Source: Pomphorhynchus laevis (Eukaryota > Acanthocephala > Palaeacanthocephala > Echinorhynchida > Pomphorhynchidae). Taken from it: 64,000 nucleotides of DNA. Every line of letters begins with the position of its first letter. Position 1 is the stretch's first letter. Of the stretch, positions 1 through 9,469 are shown in pieces. The notes beneath the pieces were generated by a model. The model searched no databases, was not told the origin of the DNA, and saw nothing but the letters and a program-made list of their open reading frames with translations. The stretch covers positions 62,001-126,000 of the forward strand of contig WNNJ02001036.1 of NCBI GenBank assembly GCA_012934845.2. Reading direction: 5' to 3'. The translations under genes were made by a program, and so were the position numbers.

Positions 1-1250
1 ATCACTTTAATTCCTATCATAGCAAAACTGTTGGGAAGTTGTTTTAGAAGACGTATCTTGAATTTATTTGTAATGAAAATTGGCAATAATCAATTCGCTT
101 TTCGCCCGGGTGGAAGCATAACACACGCTCTGTTAAGCATTCACGAATTTATTGTGGATCGTCTTTATTCTAGATAGTTTCCCATAGTTCAATTAGTACA
201 AGCAGATATGTCGAAAGCCTTTGATCATGTTTCCCATCAACTATTGCTAGAGAAGCTATCAAAAACGGGATTTTCTTACTGGCATCTTAAATTCATAGAA
301 TCTTATATATGCAATCGACAACAACGTGTCAAGCATTTAGAATGTATATCAGAGTCCCGGTAATATTGGCGTGCCTCAGGGGAGTAGACTATCTCGTCTA
401 TTATTCGTATTATTTGTGAATGATTTTGTGACTGTTTGTAGTACATCTCGATGTATAAAGTATGCAGATAACATATCTATAATTACTTGCGAAATGAACT
501 ATTTAGCATCAAATAAAACAGTTATGTCAGAAATTCACAATCTTAGACAATGGTGATTCGAAAACCGCATAAGTCTAAATATTAATAAATCTAAAATAAT
601 TAGATTCACATTGAAATATTCAATCGTTCAATCAACTCTTAATGATGTTAGTTGATTATGATGATAGTTGATTAGCTAAAGATTTTATGCGTTATATTTA
701 CATCTAATTTATCATGTAGCACACACGCACAATATATTTCTCGGAAGTGCTTACAACGTCTATATTTTTTAAGACGCTTGAAAATACCCTGAGCATCAAA
801 TGACCAGTTAGATATAGTGTATAACGCATGCATTCGAGGCCTTATTACATACGGATATCCGACTTTTGCTAATATACAGTCACATATTTTAAAACTTTTA
901 TGTCCATTCACACGCGCGTACAACGTATATGCGGAAAAGAACTGGTTCCACTTGAAACTTTTTCTTAAAAATATCATATCGACATCCCTTCTTCCATGTA
1001 CTTCTCTCTGATTCTACCCATTGTGTACTTAGATATGAATTACGTAAGCATCAAATCTACGAAATAGAGCACACAACAACTGAGCACTTAAGACGAAGTT
1101 TCTTATTTAACAAAAATGTTAAAAAAATTTCCTTTTCATGTCTGCTTTCATTAAATGTGAAAGCAACAGTTTTCATTTTTTAAAATGTCTGTTGCTTTCA
1201 TTCGAGTGGCTAATAGATTGTTAGTGTTATTTTGATAAAGGCTTCTTGAT
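1..1250 (+). mobile_element. LINE reverse transcriptase fragment (Jockey/CR1-like)
   Basis: Plus-strand reading shows ordered non-LTR RT motifs. There is an FAFRPGGS block near 110, then DMSKAFDHVSHQLLLEKL near 205-255 (motif A). VPQGSRLSRLLFVLFVND lies near 370-425 (motif B), and KYADNISI near 460 is the catalytic motif C with the second Asp replaced by Asn. ISLNINKSK follows near 570, and a thumb-like stretch, IRGLITYGYPTF, lies near 830-870. The order is right for the second ORF of a Jockey/CR1-group LINE. The left end runs off the window. The frame changes at least once and contains stops, and motif C is altered, so this is a dead copy. The lineage is inferred from motif style only. Confidence 0.8.
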
Positions 1251-1263
1251 TGATTGTTTGATA

Positions 1264-1304
1264 TTATTAACCCAGCAGTTCTTCCTGAACTGCTGGGTTA
1301 ATAA
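1264..1304. repeat. Perfect 18-bp inverted repeat, 5-nt loop
   Basis: TTATTAACCCAGCAGTTC (1264-1281) is exactly complementary to 1287-1304, separated by TTCCT. It lies just beyond the LINE remnant. A second stem occurs at 1159-1199 (GAAAGCAACAG with its complement enclosing a smaller CATTTT/AAAATG stem). Neither has the T-run context or conservation needed to call a terminator or miRNA. Confidence 0.9.
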
Positions 1305-1960
1305 CTGAACTGCTGACTGATGACTTGTTCAGAAACTAATTCGCATTGTTATCTATTTTAAATAAGTAAAAATATTTACCTATAAAATATCTGTTTTAAA
1401 TAGGTTCGTAAATATTTTCTATTTTTATTTTATATCGGTTCATAAATATTCAATAATTCGCATTTTAATAATCAAATAATTCGCATTTAAAATCATATTA
1501 CATTTAACGTTTTAAATACATTTTTAATTCGTCAGAAACCCGATAATACAGCACTTTTTCCTGATGACTTGCTATCTTTATTCTAATACATGGCTGTCTA
1601 TTAATCAATTCCTAAGCATAGAATCAATCGCACTAAAATAATCTAATATTAATAATCGAATCTTACTTCTGATGCAATTGCCGGAACCTGATAGACCAGC
1701 CGTTCCTCCTGATTATTTCAATTTATCTATTATGTAATAATCAGTTCATAAAAATTAAATTATTCGTATTTTAATAATCTAATATTAATAATCTAATATT
1801 CTTCCAACGCAATATGACCGAAATCTAATACGTCACTTCTTGTTGATGACCTTCAAACATTATTCTAATACTCAGGTATCTATTATCTATCAGTTCATAA
1901 ACATTCAATCATTCTTATTTTAATAATCTAATATTAATAATCTAATCTTCTAATCAATCT
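1300..1960 (+). repeat. Degenerate tandem units of the PLE 3' tail
   Basis: Three or four diverged units follow the pattern CCTGATGACYT, TTATTCTAATAC, then CTRTCTATTA. They are seen near 1556-1610, 1690-1745 and 1845-1900. The pattern matches the 3' UTR of the permuted PLE described below (compare 4615-4670). Units are about 150 bp apart. No coding sequence was seen; the stretch is very AT-rich, with ATAATCTAATATT repeats. Confidence 0.55.
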
Positions 1961-2084
1961 TTAATCTAAGCAAGGTTATCTATTAAAATTATCGATTATC
2001 ATATGAAATTATCGATTACAAATCGATAATTTATAAATTACAAATCTTGTGTTATAAAATTATTGGATGCTTAATAATACGCAG

Positions 2085-2310
2085 ACTGAGTTAACTGATC
2101 CGACCCTAGGTATTTTCTCATTGACGAAAATACGAGAACGTTTACTTGAAAGTGCATCTTTGCAATTATTGGATGCTTGTGAAGTAGCAAAAGCAAATTA
2201 AGCATCTGAAAAACATTCTTCGATGATTGAGCAGCCGAATTATCGTATAGCATGTGCAACAGAGTAAAATATCAAAATGCAATCCAAGTCCCCAGAGTTA
2301 CCAGAAGAAT
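2085..2310 (+). mobile_element. gag-like fragment of a Ty3/Gypsy-type LTR element (fossil)
   Basis: The plus-strand reading resembles the gag segment before the Zn-knuckle of Ty3/Gypsy elements, with an IRERLLESASLQLLDACEVA-like block. The same sequence recurs at 8985-9215 with high identity, so the two are copies of one repeat. The fragment is short and broken, with no LTRs recognised on either side. Family assignment rests on the look of the helix-rich block and on Cys-rich residues in the longer copy. Confidence 0.4.
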
Positions 2311-2640
2311 ATATCGAAAAAGTCATCATTTGGTCGGCTTCATAAATTATCCTCGTGTGAATTCTTTAATCATAGATGCAGCACTGTACACTACAATCAG
2401 CGTAGGTGGACCTCATCAGCAGTGAGCCTACGCCTACCTTTCGTGTTTCGGTCCTGTAGTGCTATTTCCGTCTTTTGGTTTCAAAAGATGGATACAACGT
2501 ACAGTTTGCACAAGTGGAAATGTTTTCCTTACAAACTTTATCGTTTGTTTTTACAGAAAGGCAGCAGAGGAAAATTTCAGCAGAAAAATAAAGGACCGAA
2601 AAATAAATTAAAATAAAATATTATAAAATTAATATCAAAT
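2311..2640. other. Unassigned stretch with a 120-codon open frame
   Basis: An open plus-strand frame covers 2254-2616, starting inside the gag-like repeat. Its composition (scattered Phe, Ser, Lys, no recognisable motif) does not look like a conserved protein. Local GC is higher than in the surroundings, which suggests old transposon-derived sequence. No function is assigned. Confidence 0.3.
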
Positions 2641-3190
2641 TTAATAATTAAATTTGTAATATATAATTATAATATATAATTATACAAAAAATAAGATCAA
2701 AATCATTTAAATAATTAGATATTTATTAATATTTTAATAATATATAATTACAAGTTATAGATTATTATATAATCTATAATTATTAATTCAGCAATAAAAT
2801 TATTAATTATAAAAAAATATCAAATTTAATAATTAAATTATTAATTAATTTAAAAATTATATTATTAATTCTTAATCGATTGTATTATTAATTCAATAAT
2901 TAAATTTTTGATTAAATAATCATCAAAATCATTTAAATAATTTAATCGACACATTTTAAATCGATGACATATTTAAATTTACAAGAAACATATTTTTGCA
3001 TGAGCATTCATGCATACCATATAATATAAAATATAATACATTAAATAATGAAATTTTAAGAATTGCAACAATATGTAATGATATTGGCTTTCTTCAAAAT
3101 CATTTAAATAATTTAATAGATACATATTTTAAACTAGGTTACTATAAAAATAACATCAAGCAGAAAATAGTAAAATATTTCTTATAATAC
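2640..3190 (+). mobile_element. PLE fragment: AT-rich block joined to RT C-terminus
   Basis: From about 2968 to 3180 the DNA encodes the C-terminal part of the permuted-PLE protein (FLHEHSCIPYNIKYNTLN, then NDIGFLQNHLNNLIDTYFKL). It is nearly identical to 4150-4370. The preceding 2660-2967 is an almost pure A/T block. The whole 2660-3180 unit reappears in reverse orientation at about 19890-20410, so block and coding piece moved or duplicated together. Confidence 0.8.
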
Positions 3191-3198
3191 AAAACAAG

Positions 3199-3323
3199 AA
3201 TATGTAGACACCAAAGAGTTAGGGATTGCACCAATATTTACTCGAAAATTAACCGACATGCATGTCCAGGAAGGATCTAACATCACGCTAGCAGCTTGTT
3301 ACCAAGCTTCACCTATTCCAGAG
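3199..3323 (+). CDS. Orphan Ig (I-set) domain exon, titin/twitchin-like
   Basis: An open stretch reads GIAPIFTRKLTDMHVQEGS, then NITLAACYQASPIPE. This matches the first half of an I-set immunoglobulin domain: the P-x-F-x-x-x-L start, V-x-EG turn, and B-strand Cys followed by P-x-P. Giant muscle proteins (titin, twitchin, UNC-89) carry many such domains. The exon appears to begin after an AG at 3197-3198 (phase 1) and ends at GAG|GTAAGTG, a strong donor. The second half of the domain, with its Trp and second Cys, was not found downstream, and PLE sequence abuts on the left. It is either one exon of a gene extending beyond the window or a displaced gene fragment. Confidence 0.6.
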
Positions 3324-4014
3324 GTAAGTGTCTATATATATTGCTATGATCACTTAATCAACAGATCGAATACTGAAACGGTTTCATCTGTGAATCGAAA
3401 TTTTAAAATATTTTGAAATTTACCTAAAATTTTTAAATGATAAAGACAATTTATCAACTACTTTCTGTCCATTAATAAAGGTTATTTGATGATAACAAAA
3501 TAATAAAATCAAAAACGCTGTTTAGTAAAAGAACGTTAAATAAATATTGTTTTTAAGTGGCTATTTAAATGTATTTGATTAATACATGAAAGTATTTCAA
3601 TGTAGGACACCATAGTGATTAAAACCGTTTTATACATTTCGATTTTAAAAATTTAAACCTATTAAGCTTGCAGATGATATGTAAGCTTCGCGTATATGAA
3701 TATTGACTATAAAAATCCAAAACTGTCTCGTTCGAATAACTTTTTTCAACAGTCATGCTAGCAATTTTACTATCCACTGTGCAGCGAGACACATTGATAA
3801 TAAATCAGCTGTTCTAAAAGTTAAACTTCCCAACGTTCAAAAGTAATATAGCTATCGAACGCAGTACAAACATTCGAGCGAAACATTTGTTCTACTATTA
3901 TTAAATATTTAAATATTTAAATATTGTTTTGTAAAATAAGAAAGCAGCAAGATGCTGCTTTCTTAATCAGAAACAAAACATACAATCTGTATGATGAACA
4001 AATTGTACCTCAAA
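3324..4014. other. Non-coding stretch after the Ig exon
   Basis: No coding sequence was seen. It would be intronic if the Ig exon is active. It contains a perfect 13-bp hairpin at 3937-3965 (TAAGAAAGCAGCA, loop AGA, complement). Confidence 0.6.
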
Positions 4015-5150
4015 AAGTCCACAAATTTATCCACGTAGCCTTATTTTTAATAAAACCAATATTAATGATAAAGAAGGTATATATCTTGATATGAGCATTA
4101 AATTAACATCAATTAAGACTACTTTTAATTTATATCGTAAAGATGACATGTTTAAATTTACAAGAAACATATTTTTGCATGAGCATTCATGCATACCATA
4201 TAATATAAAATATAATACATTAAATAATGAAATTTTAAGAATTGCAACAATATGTAATGATATTGGTTTTCTTCAAAATCATTTAAATAATTTAATAGAT
4301 ACATATTTTAAACTAGGTTACTATAAAAATAACATGAAGCAGAAAATAGTAAAATATATAAATCAACACAATAATATTCAAAAATATTGAAAATCATCAG
4401 CGGAAAATTTTTATGGATGGATAAACTTTGTATTAAAATAAGTAGATAAACTTTATTTTAGAATAGATATTAGAATAATAATATACTTTGTATTAGAATA
4501 AGATACTATATAATTTAATTTAATCACAGGAAATACGTCCTTAACACGTATTTGACCCTGCTGCTATGTTGGGTAGAGGGGTTAGGGGTTGAAACCTGAT
4601 AGCATAGCAGTTCCTCATGATGATCACTAATCCTTATTCTGATACAACGTCTGTTATTTATTAGTCTATCCATAAAATTGACTTTTATTTTAAATTTCAA
4701 TTTTTTATTTTAACTTAATATAAATTATAAAAAATCTTATAACAATTATTTATTTTATTATTTAATTATTAAATTTTGATTTAGCATTATTATGTTTTGT
4801 TTAGTTTATAATTATATTAAATACGTAGACTCAGTTAGCTGATTTGGTTTATTTTTTTATTTTAAATTTCAATTTGTTATTTTTACTTGATTTAAATTAT
4901 AAAAAAATCTTATAACAATTATTTATTTTATTATTTAATTATTAAATTTCAATTTTTTATTTTAAATTTCAATTTTTTATTTTTTATTTTAAATTTCAAT
5001 TTTTTTATTTTAACTTGATTTAAATTATAGAAAATCTAAAAACAATTATTTATTTTATTATTTAATTATTAAATTTTGATGTAGCATTATTATGTTTTGT
5101 TTATTTTATAATTATATTAAACACATAGACTCAGTTAGCTGATTAGATTT
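4015..5150 (+). mobile_element. Permuted PLE, 5'-truncated copy with 3' UTR
   Basis: 4015-4390 encodes the end of the RT protein, beginning just after motif C. 4391-5150 is the 3' UTR: the structured segment 4525-4622, the TTATTCTGATACAACGTCTG block, an A/T-rich stretch, and a terminal ACTCAGTTAGCTGATT tail seen twice (near 4825 and 5128). The tail portion is therefore duplicated in tandem. The first 600 bp are nearly identical to 8100-8700, pointing to recent duplication. Confidence 0.85.
4525..4622 (+). ncRNA. Structured RNA segment of PLE 3' UTR (pseudoknot model)
   Basis: Three pairings are visible. P1 is AAATACGT with ACGTATTT. P2 here is GACCC with GGGTT, where other copies have GGCCCC with GGGGCC. 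P3 is CTGCTATG with CATAGCAG, whose 5' strand lies inside the P2 loop while its 3' strand lies outside, so P2 and P3 form an H-type pseudoknot. In fuller copies an outer stem, CATCAGAGGAA with TTCCTCCTGATG, closes the unit. Related copies lie at 8602-8700, 35838-35938 and 44073-44172 (plus strand), and at 50521-50622, 51507-51605 and 55774-55875 (minus strand). The fold is inferred by eye. Confidence 0.6.
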
Positions 5151-5865
5151 GCTCTACTGACATGTTATTATTGATATGTGGACTTTGTTTTCCCGGTAAT
5201 ATGACTTCTGTCGGAAATACTGAAACTATGTATTATTGGTTACGACGGTGTTATTATTTTTTCTTATTTTCAAACAAGTTTGAATTATTAATTTTAAAAA
5301 GGGAGAAGTTTGCATCCCAAGGTGTTTACACTTTAAAATGTAAACTGCTTCACGTGATCACGTTTAAGAGACCAGATAGAGTAGAGTGAAGGTGGTTGAT
5401 CTTTATAGATCTTGTTCCAGCCTGCAACCGCCTTAAGCAGGGCATCTCCCTGTCAGATGCTGCTGGATGACCCGTTATAAGTTTAGTCTGAGTCAACTAA
5501 CTGAATGGCGACACCGAAAAAGCAACGTTAAAAATTATAACCCTACAAAAGTTATATGTTACAAAAGTTACTTGATGTGATCACGTTTAAGAGACCGGGT
5601 AATGGCCAATAGCTAAATCTTTTGAACAAGCTAGCTAATATTTTAATTTTAATTCTCATATTTTGATTTTGATTTTGTTTTGTGAATGGCAGCAAAAGTT
5701 AATTGAAGCAACGAAACCCCAAGTTGTGATAGTAAACAATCGCAATATAGATGGCCCGTTGTAAATTTAGTCAGAGTCAACTAAACTAGGTGGAGACACC
5801 GAAGAAGCAACGTAAAAAATATGACTTATAAAAGTTACATGTTCTCAACCATATTTAAAGAATAT
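5150..5865 (+). mobile_element. Leader-like repeat between PLE tail and GIY-YIG region
   Basis: The sequence follows directly after a PLE tail and leads into a PLE coding region. The part from 5150 to 5395 recurs at 31060-31320, again right after a PLE tail (shared ACATTTTAAAATGTAAACTG and ATCACGTTTAAGAGACC-type blocks). A shorter echo of the latter lies near 5577-5600. This fits a 5' UTR or pseudo-LTR in a tandem arrangement. A 75-codon open frame at 5162-5389 lacks motifs and is not called as a gene. Confidence 0.5.
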
Positions 5866-5891
5866 GTAAGTACTAATGATTTTCATTTTAG
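5866..5891 (+). other. Candidate 26-nt intron in PLE leader
   Basis: The segment starts GTAAGTAC, has a TACTAAT-like branch sequence, and ends ATTTTAG. The homologous position in another copy (39652-39677) is also exactly 26 nt with GTAAGT and TTTTAG ends, although the middle differs. Introns in 5' UTRs are known for some Penelope elements. Whether so short an intron is spliced here is not shown. Confidence 0.5.
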
Positions 5892-5899
5892 ATCTTTTA

Positions 5900-6534
5900 A
5901 ATGCAACAGAAAAAAATTGTATAGTTTGTGATGTTATAAATAATAATTGTATTGTAAGTAATACGACAAACAAATGTTTTTCATTAAATATTAATGATAA
6001 TTGCAACTGCAATATCACAGGTGTAGTGTATCTTATACAATGTACATGTCGATTGCAATATATAGGAAAACATATCAAATGTTAAAAACTAGGTTTAGGC
6101 AACACATATATAATATACAGCATAATAGTCAAACTATATTTCATAAACATATGAGATTAATAGGACATGATATTAAAAACTGTAAATTATTTATTTTAGA
6201 ACATATTATCGAAGAAAACATTTCAATATTAAATCAAAAACTATTAGAAAAAGAAGATTTTTGGATTAAAACGCTTAATTCCATGTACCCATTAGGATTA
6301 AATGATGTGGTACAAGGAATTGGCAGAAGTAGTATAATACATAATAAACAACTATATTATATTCATCCGGTTAAACGCAAAGCAAGAAGTCATGGTGATA
6401 AAAGGAATAAGAAGAATAGAGTCAAAGATATTAAAAAAGAAATGTATATAAATGAACAATTAGAAATATTAAAACAACTTTTAAGAGATAATAAGCTGAA
6501 AGATCTTTATGTAAATATAAGAAGTTTTTTCTAA
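5900..6534 (+). pseudogene. PLE GIY-YIG endonuclease domain and basic linker
   Basis: GVVYLIQCTCRLQYIGK gives the GIY and YIG strands. A Cys-rich lead-in (NCIVCDV, CNCN) and RFRQHIYNIQ with HKHMRLIGHD supply the remaining Cys, His and Arg positions of the PLE CCHH-type nuclease. FWIKTLNSMYPLGLND is the conserved end of the domain. A Lys/Arg-rich stretch (KRKARSHGDKRNKKNRVK) follows. Two overlapping frames cover the domain, so the copy is broken. The same block recurs at 39690-40550 and, without its N-terminus, at 57778-58250. Confidence 0.85.
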
Positions 6535-7021
6535 AGATATCATTTGTTCAATACATCAAAGATTAATTATGAATATGATAGGTTGAGTTGTATAATATAC
6601 AGTTATTGTAATATAAAATATTATAATCGGACAATAAATGTTAATAATAACAACAAAAAATATACACTGATTATAAAATTCGTTAATAAATGTATAGATA
6701 ACATAAATATAAGTAGACTCTTAAATAATTTTAAAAGTAAAGAAATAATAGGATCAGATTTAAGTAAATATATTCCTAAAATAAGGTATTAAGAAAAAAC
6801 GAATTGAAATCAATATGTAACGATAATATTAGAAACATTAAAGAAACTGAATGCATTACAAAAGTCTTGATTTAGATAAAATAAATGAACATATATGCAC
6901 TCATAATCTAGAATTTATTGAAAACAATGAATTATGGAAAATGCTATCAAAAGGGTATAAATATAGATGAAATAATAACAATAAAAATAAAATTTACAAT
7001 TCGCTATATAATTTTACTTAA

Positions 7022-8467
7022 ATGCTTACTTTAGTTAAGTTGATTAATAGTAGAAGCTTAAATACATCAAAGATAAACATTTGGAAAACTTATATATTAG
7101 ATCAAATTAGAGAGAAAATGAAAATAAGAAACAATTATAAAAGTAAAGATAAAATTAATAAAGATATGCAAACAGAACTTACTAAATTAAAGGATAACTA
7201 TATAATAACAACTATTGATAAAGCTAGTAATAACTTTGTCTTCATATGCAAAAAACTTTATTTTGATATACTGATGAAAGAAGTTAATTATAATGAGTTA
7301 AATATAAACACAACATATGAATGTAGTGATTTAAGTTTAGAAACAATTATTACAAGTCATTGTTCTATAATGGATAAGAAGGGTATAAAAATTGAATCAG
7401 ATAATAAAAATATACCTATATCATATTGGAATTCAAAATTACATAAAACTCCAATAGAACCTAGGTTCATATGTAGTGCTTTTAAATGTACATTAAAACC
7501 ACTTTCTGTTTATATGAATAAAATACTTAAAGTAATTAAAGCACATTTTAAAAAATATTGCAAGGTAATCGAAATTAATACTGGTATAAAACACTATTTA
7601 AGTATTAATTCTACAAAAGAATTTTTAGAACAGACAAAAGGAATAAATTTTCAAAATATAAATACATACGATTTTAGTACGCTTTATACAAATCTAGATT
7701 TAGTAGATATTAAAGAAGCGTTAGTAAAATTAATTAACCTTATATTCGGAAATAAACAGATATTTGTTGTAATAACTATAGCGCATATCTAACAAAAATT
7801 CATCCATAAAATAAATTTAAATATATGGATAAAATTGAATTTTTAGAATCCTAAAATATTTAAATAAATCAAAATTCTTAAAAGGTAGAGACATCTATAT
7901 TTAGACAAATAGAAGGTGTTCCAATGGAAGGTAATAGTAGCCCAATTATAGCTGACTTATTTTTAAGCTGTATAGAATATGAATTTGTTCAGAACTTTGT
8001 AAAAAATATATCTAAAATAAAAATATATAACATATAAGTTTCGATACATTGATGATATATCTGTATTTAATTCTAATAATTTTTATTCAATTAGTGAACA
8101 AATTCATCCAGGTAGCCTCATTCTTAATAAAACCAATATTAATGATAAAGAAGGTATATATCTTGATATGAGCATTAAATTAACATCAATTAAGACTACT
8201 TTTAATTTATATCGTAAAGATGACATGTTTAAATTTACAAGAAACGTATTTTTGCATGAGCATTCATGCATTCCATATAATATAAAATGTTATACATTAA
8301 ATAATGAAATTTTAAGAATTGCAACAATATGTAATGATATTGGTTTTCTTCAAAATCATTTAAATAATTTAATAGATACATATTTTAAACTAGGTTACTA
8401 TAAAAATAACATGAAGCAGAAAATAGTAAAATATATAAATCAACACAATAATATTCAAAAATATTGA
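7022..8467 (+). pseudogene. PLE reverse transcriptase domain (broken)
   Basis: Motifs in order are TTIDKASNNFVFICKKLY, YWNSKLHKTPIEPRFICSAF (the K-x-HK...P-R signature of PLE RTs), YDFSTLYTNLDLVDIKEAL (motif A, catalytic Asp), GVPMEGNSSPIIADLFL (motif B), and RYIDDIS at about 8045-8060 (motif C, YIDD). EGIYLDMSIKL lies near 8150 and the C-terminal EHSCIPYNIK block near 8250. The motif B of this copy has ME where 34460 has TG. The frame is interrupted more than once. Single-ORF RTs of this type are relatives of telomerase RT. Confidence 0.85.
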
Positions 8468-8601
8468 AAATCATCAGCGGAAAATTTTTATGGATGGATA
8501 AACTTTGTATTAAAATAAGTAGATAAACTTTATTTTAGAATAGATATTAGAATAATAATATACTTTGTATTAGAATAAGATACTATATAATTTAATTTAA
8601 T

Positions 8602-8700
8602 CACAGGAAATACGTCCTTAACACGTATTTGACCCTGCTGCTATGTTGGGTAGAGGGGTTAGGGGTTGAAACCTGATAGCATAGCAGTTCCTCATGATGA
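8602..8700 (+). ncRNA. Structured PLE 3' UTR segment, second copy
   Basis: Nearly identical to 4525-4622: the AAATACGT hairpin, then the crossing P2/P3 helices, then TTCCTCATGATGA. The P2 helix shows the same A-T in place of G-C as the 4525 copy. Confidence 0.55.
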
Positions 8701-8939
8701 TCACTAATCCTTATTATGATACAACGTCTGTTATTTATTAGTCTATCCATAAAATTGACTTTTATTTTAAATTTCAATTTTTTATTTTAACTTAATATAA
8801 ATTATAAAAAATCTTATAACAATTATTTATTTTATTATTTAATTATTAAATTTTGTTGTAGCATTATTATGTTTTGCTTATTTTGTAATTATATTAAATA
8901 CGCAGACTCAGTTAGCTTATTTGATTTGTGTTATAAAAT

Positions 8940-9370
8940 TATTGGATACTTGTAAAAGTCAATAGATGGTACAAAATACGCAGACTGAGTTAGTTGATCT
9001 GACCCTAGGTATTTTCTCATCGACAAAAATACGAGAGCGTTTACTTGAAAGTGAATCTTTGCAATTATAGGATGCTTGTGAAGTAGCAAAAGCGGTTGAA
9101 GCATCTGAGAAACATTCTCCGATGACTGATCAGCCGAATTTTCGTATAGCATGCGCAACAGAGTAAAATATCAAAATGCAATCCAAGTCCCCAGAGTTAG
9201 CAGAAGAATATATCGAAAAAGAGTCAGTCACTGCGATAAAATCAAGTTGGCGGTGCAAAAATGAGATCAATGTCGAGAACGCTTTATATCGAACATGTCA
9301 GGAACCAGTACCATGCAAATTCCTGTAGTTTCGGGAAATCGATCAACAGCAATGTCTTAAATGTAATTAA
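8940..9370 (+). mobile_element. gag-like fragment of a Ty3/Gypsy-type LTR element, longer copy (fossil)
   Basis: Same repeat as 2085-2310 but extending further. After the helical IRERLLESESLQL-type block comes a Cys/His-containing stretch near 9260-9360 that could be a worn Zn-knuckle. Broken, with no LTRs or pol region seen. It is flanked by PLE tails on both sides. Confidence 0.4.
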
Positions 9371-9469
9371 TTATACCCAGCATTATTTTAAGGATGTCGA
9401 TCATATTATCTACTAAGCAGTTCGTAAAAATACAAAATTCAACTTATAAAACACCCCAATTACAAAAAC

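Larger units (their letters stand above)
5892..8935 (+). mobile_element. Near-complete permuted PLE (Naiad-like), inactive
   Basis: Order on the plus strand: GIY-YIG nuclease (5900-6300), basic linker (6300-6900), CxC-region counterpart (about 6830-6970), RT (7022-8050), C-terminal tail (8050-8467), 3' UTR with structured segment (8602-8700), and the terminal tail ending near 8928. The N-terminal position of the nuclease is the reverse of Penelope, Poseidon and Neptune elements, and matches the Naiad/Chlamys group described by Craig and colleagues in 2021. Reading frames are broken several times, so this copy cannot make a full protein. It is the longest continuous copy in the window. Confidence 0.85.

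Noticed and set aside
2254-2616. 120-codon plus-strand frame as a gene
   Set aside because: Starts in the gag-like repeat, has no motif, and no splice or regulatory context.
4525-4622. Hammerhead ribozyme in the permuted-PLE 3' UTR
   Set aside because: CTGATGA and GAAAC are both present but in the wrong order and spacing for any hammerhead permutation; the pseudoknot model fits better.
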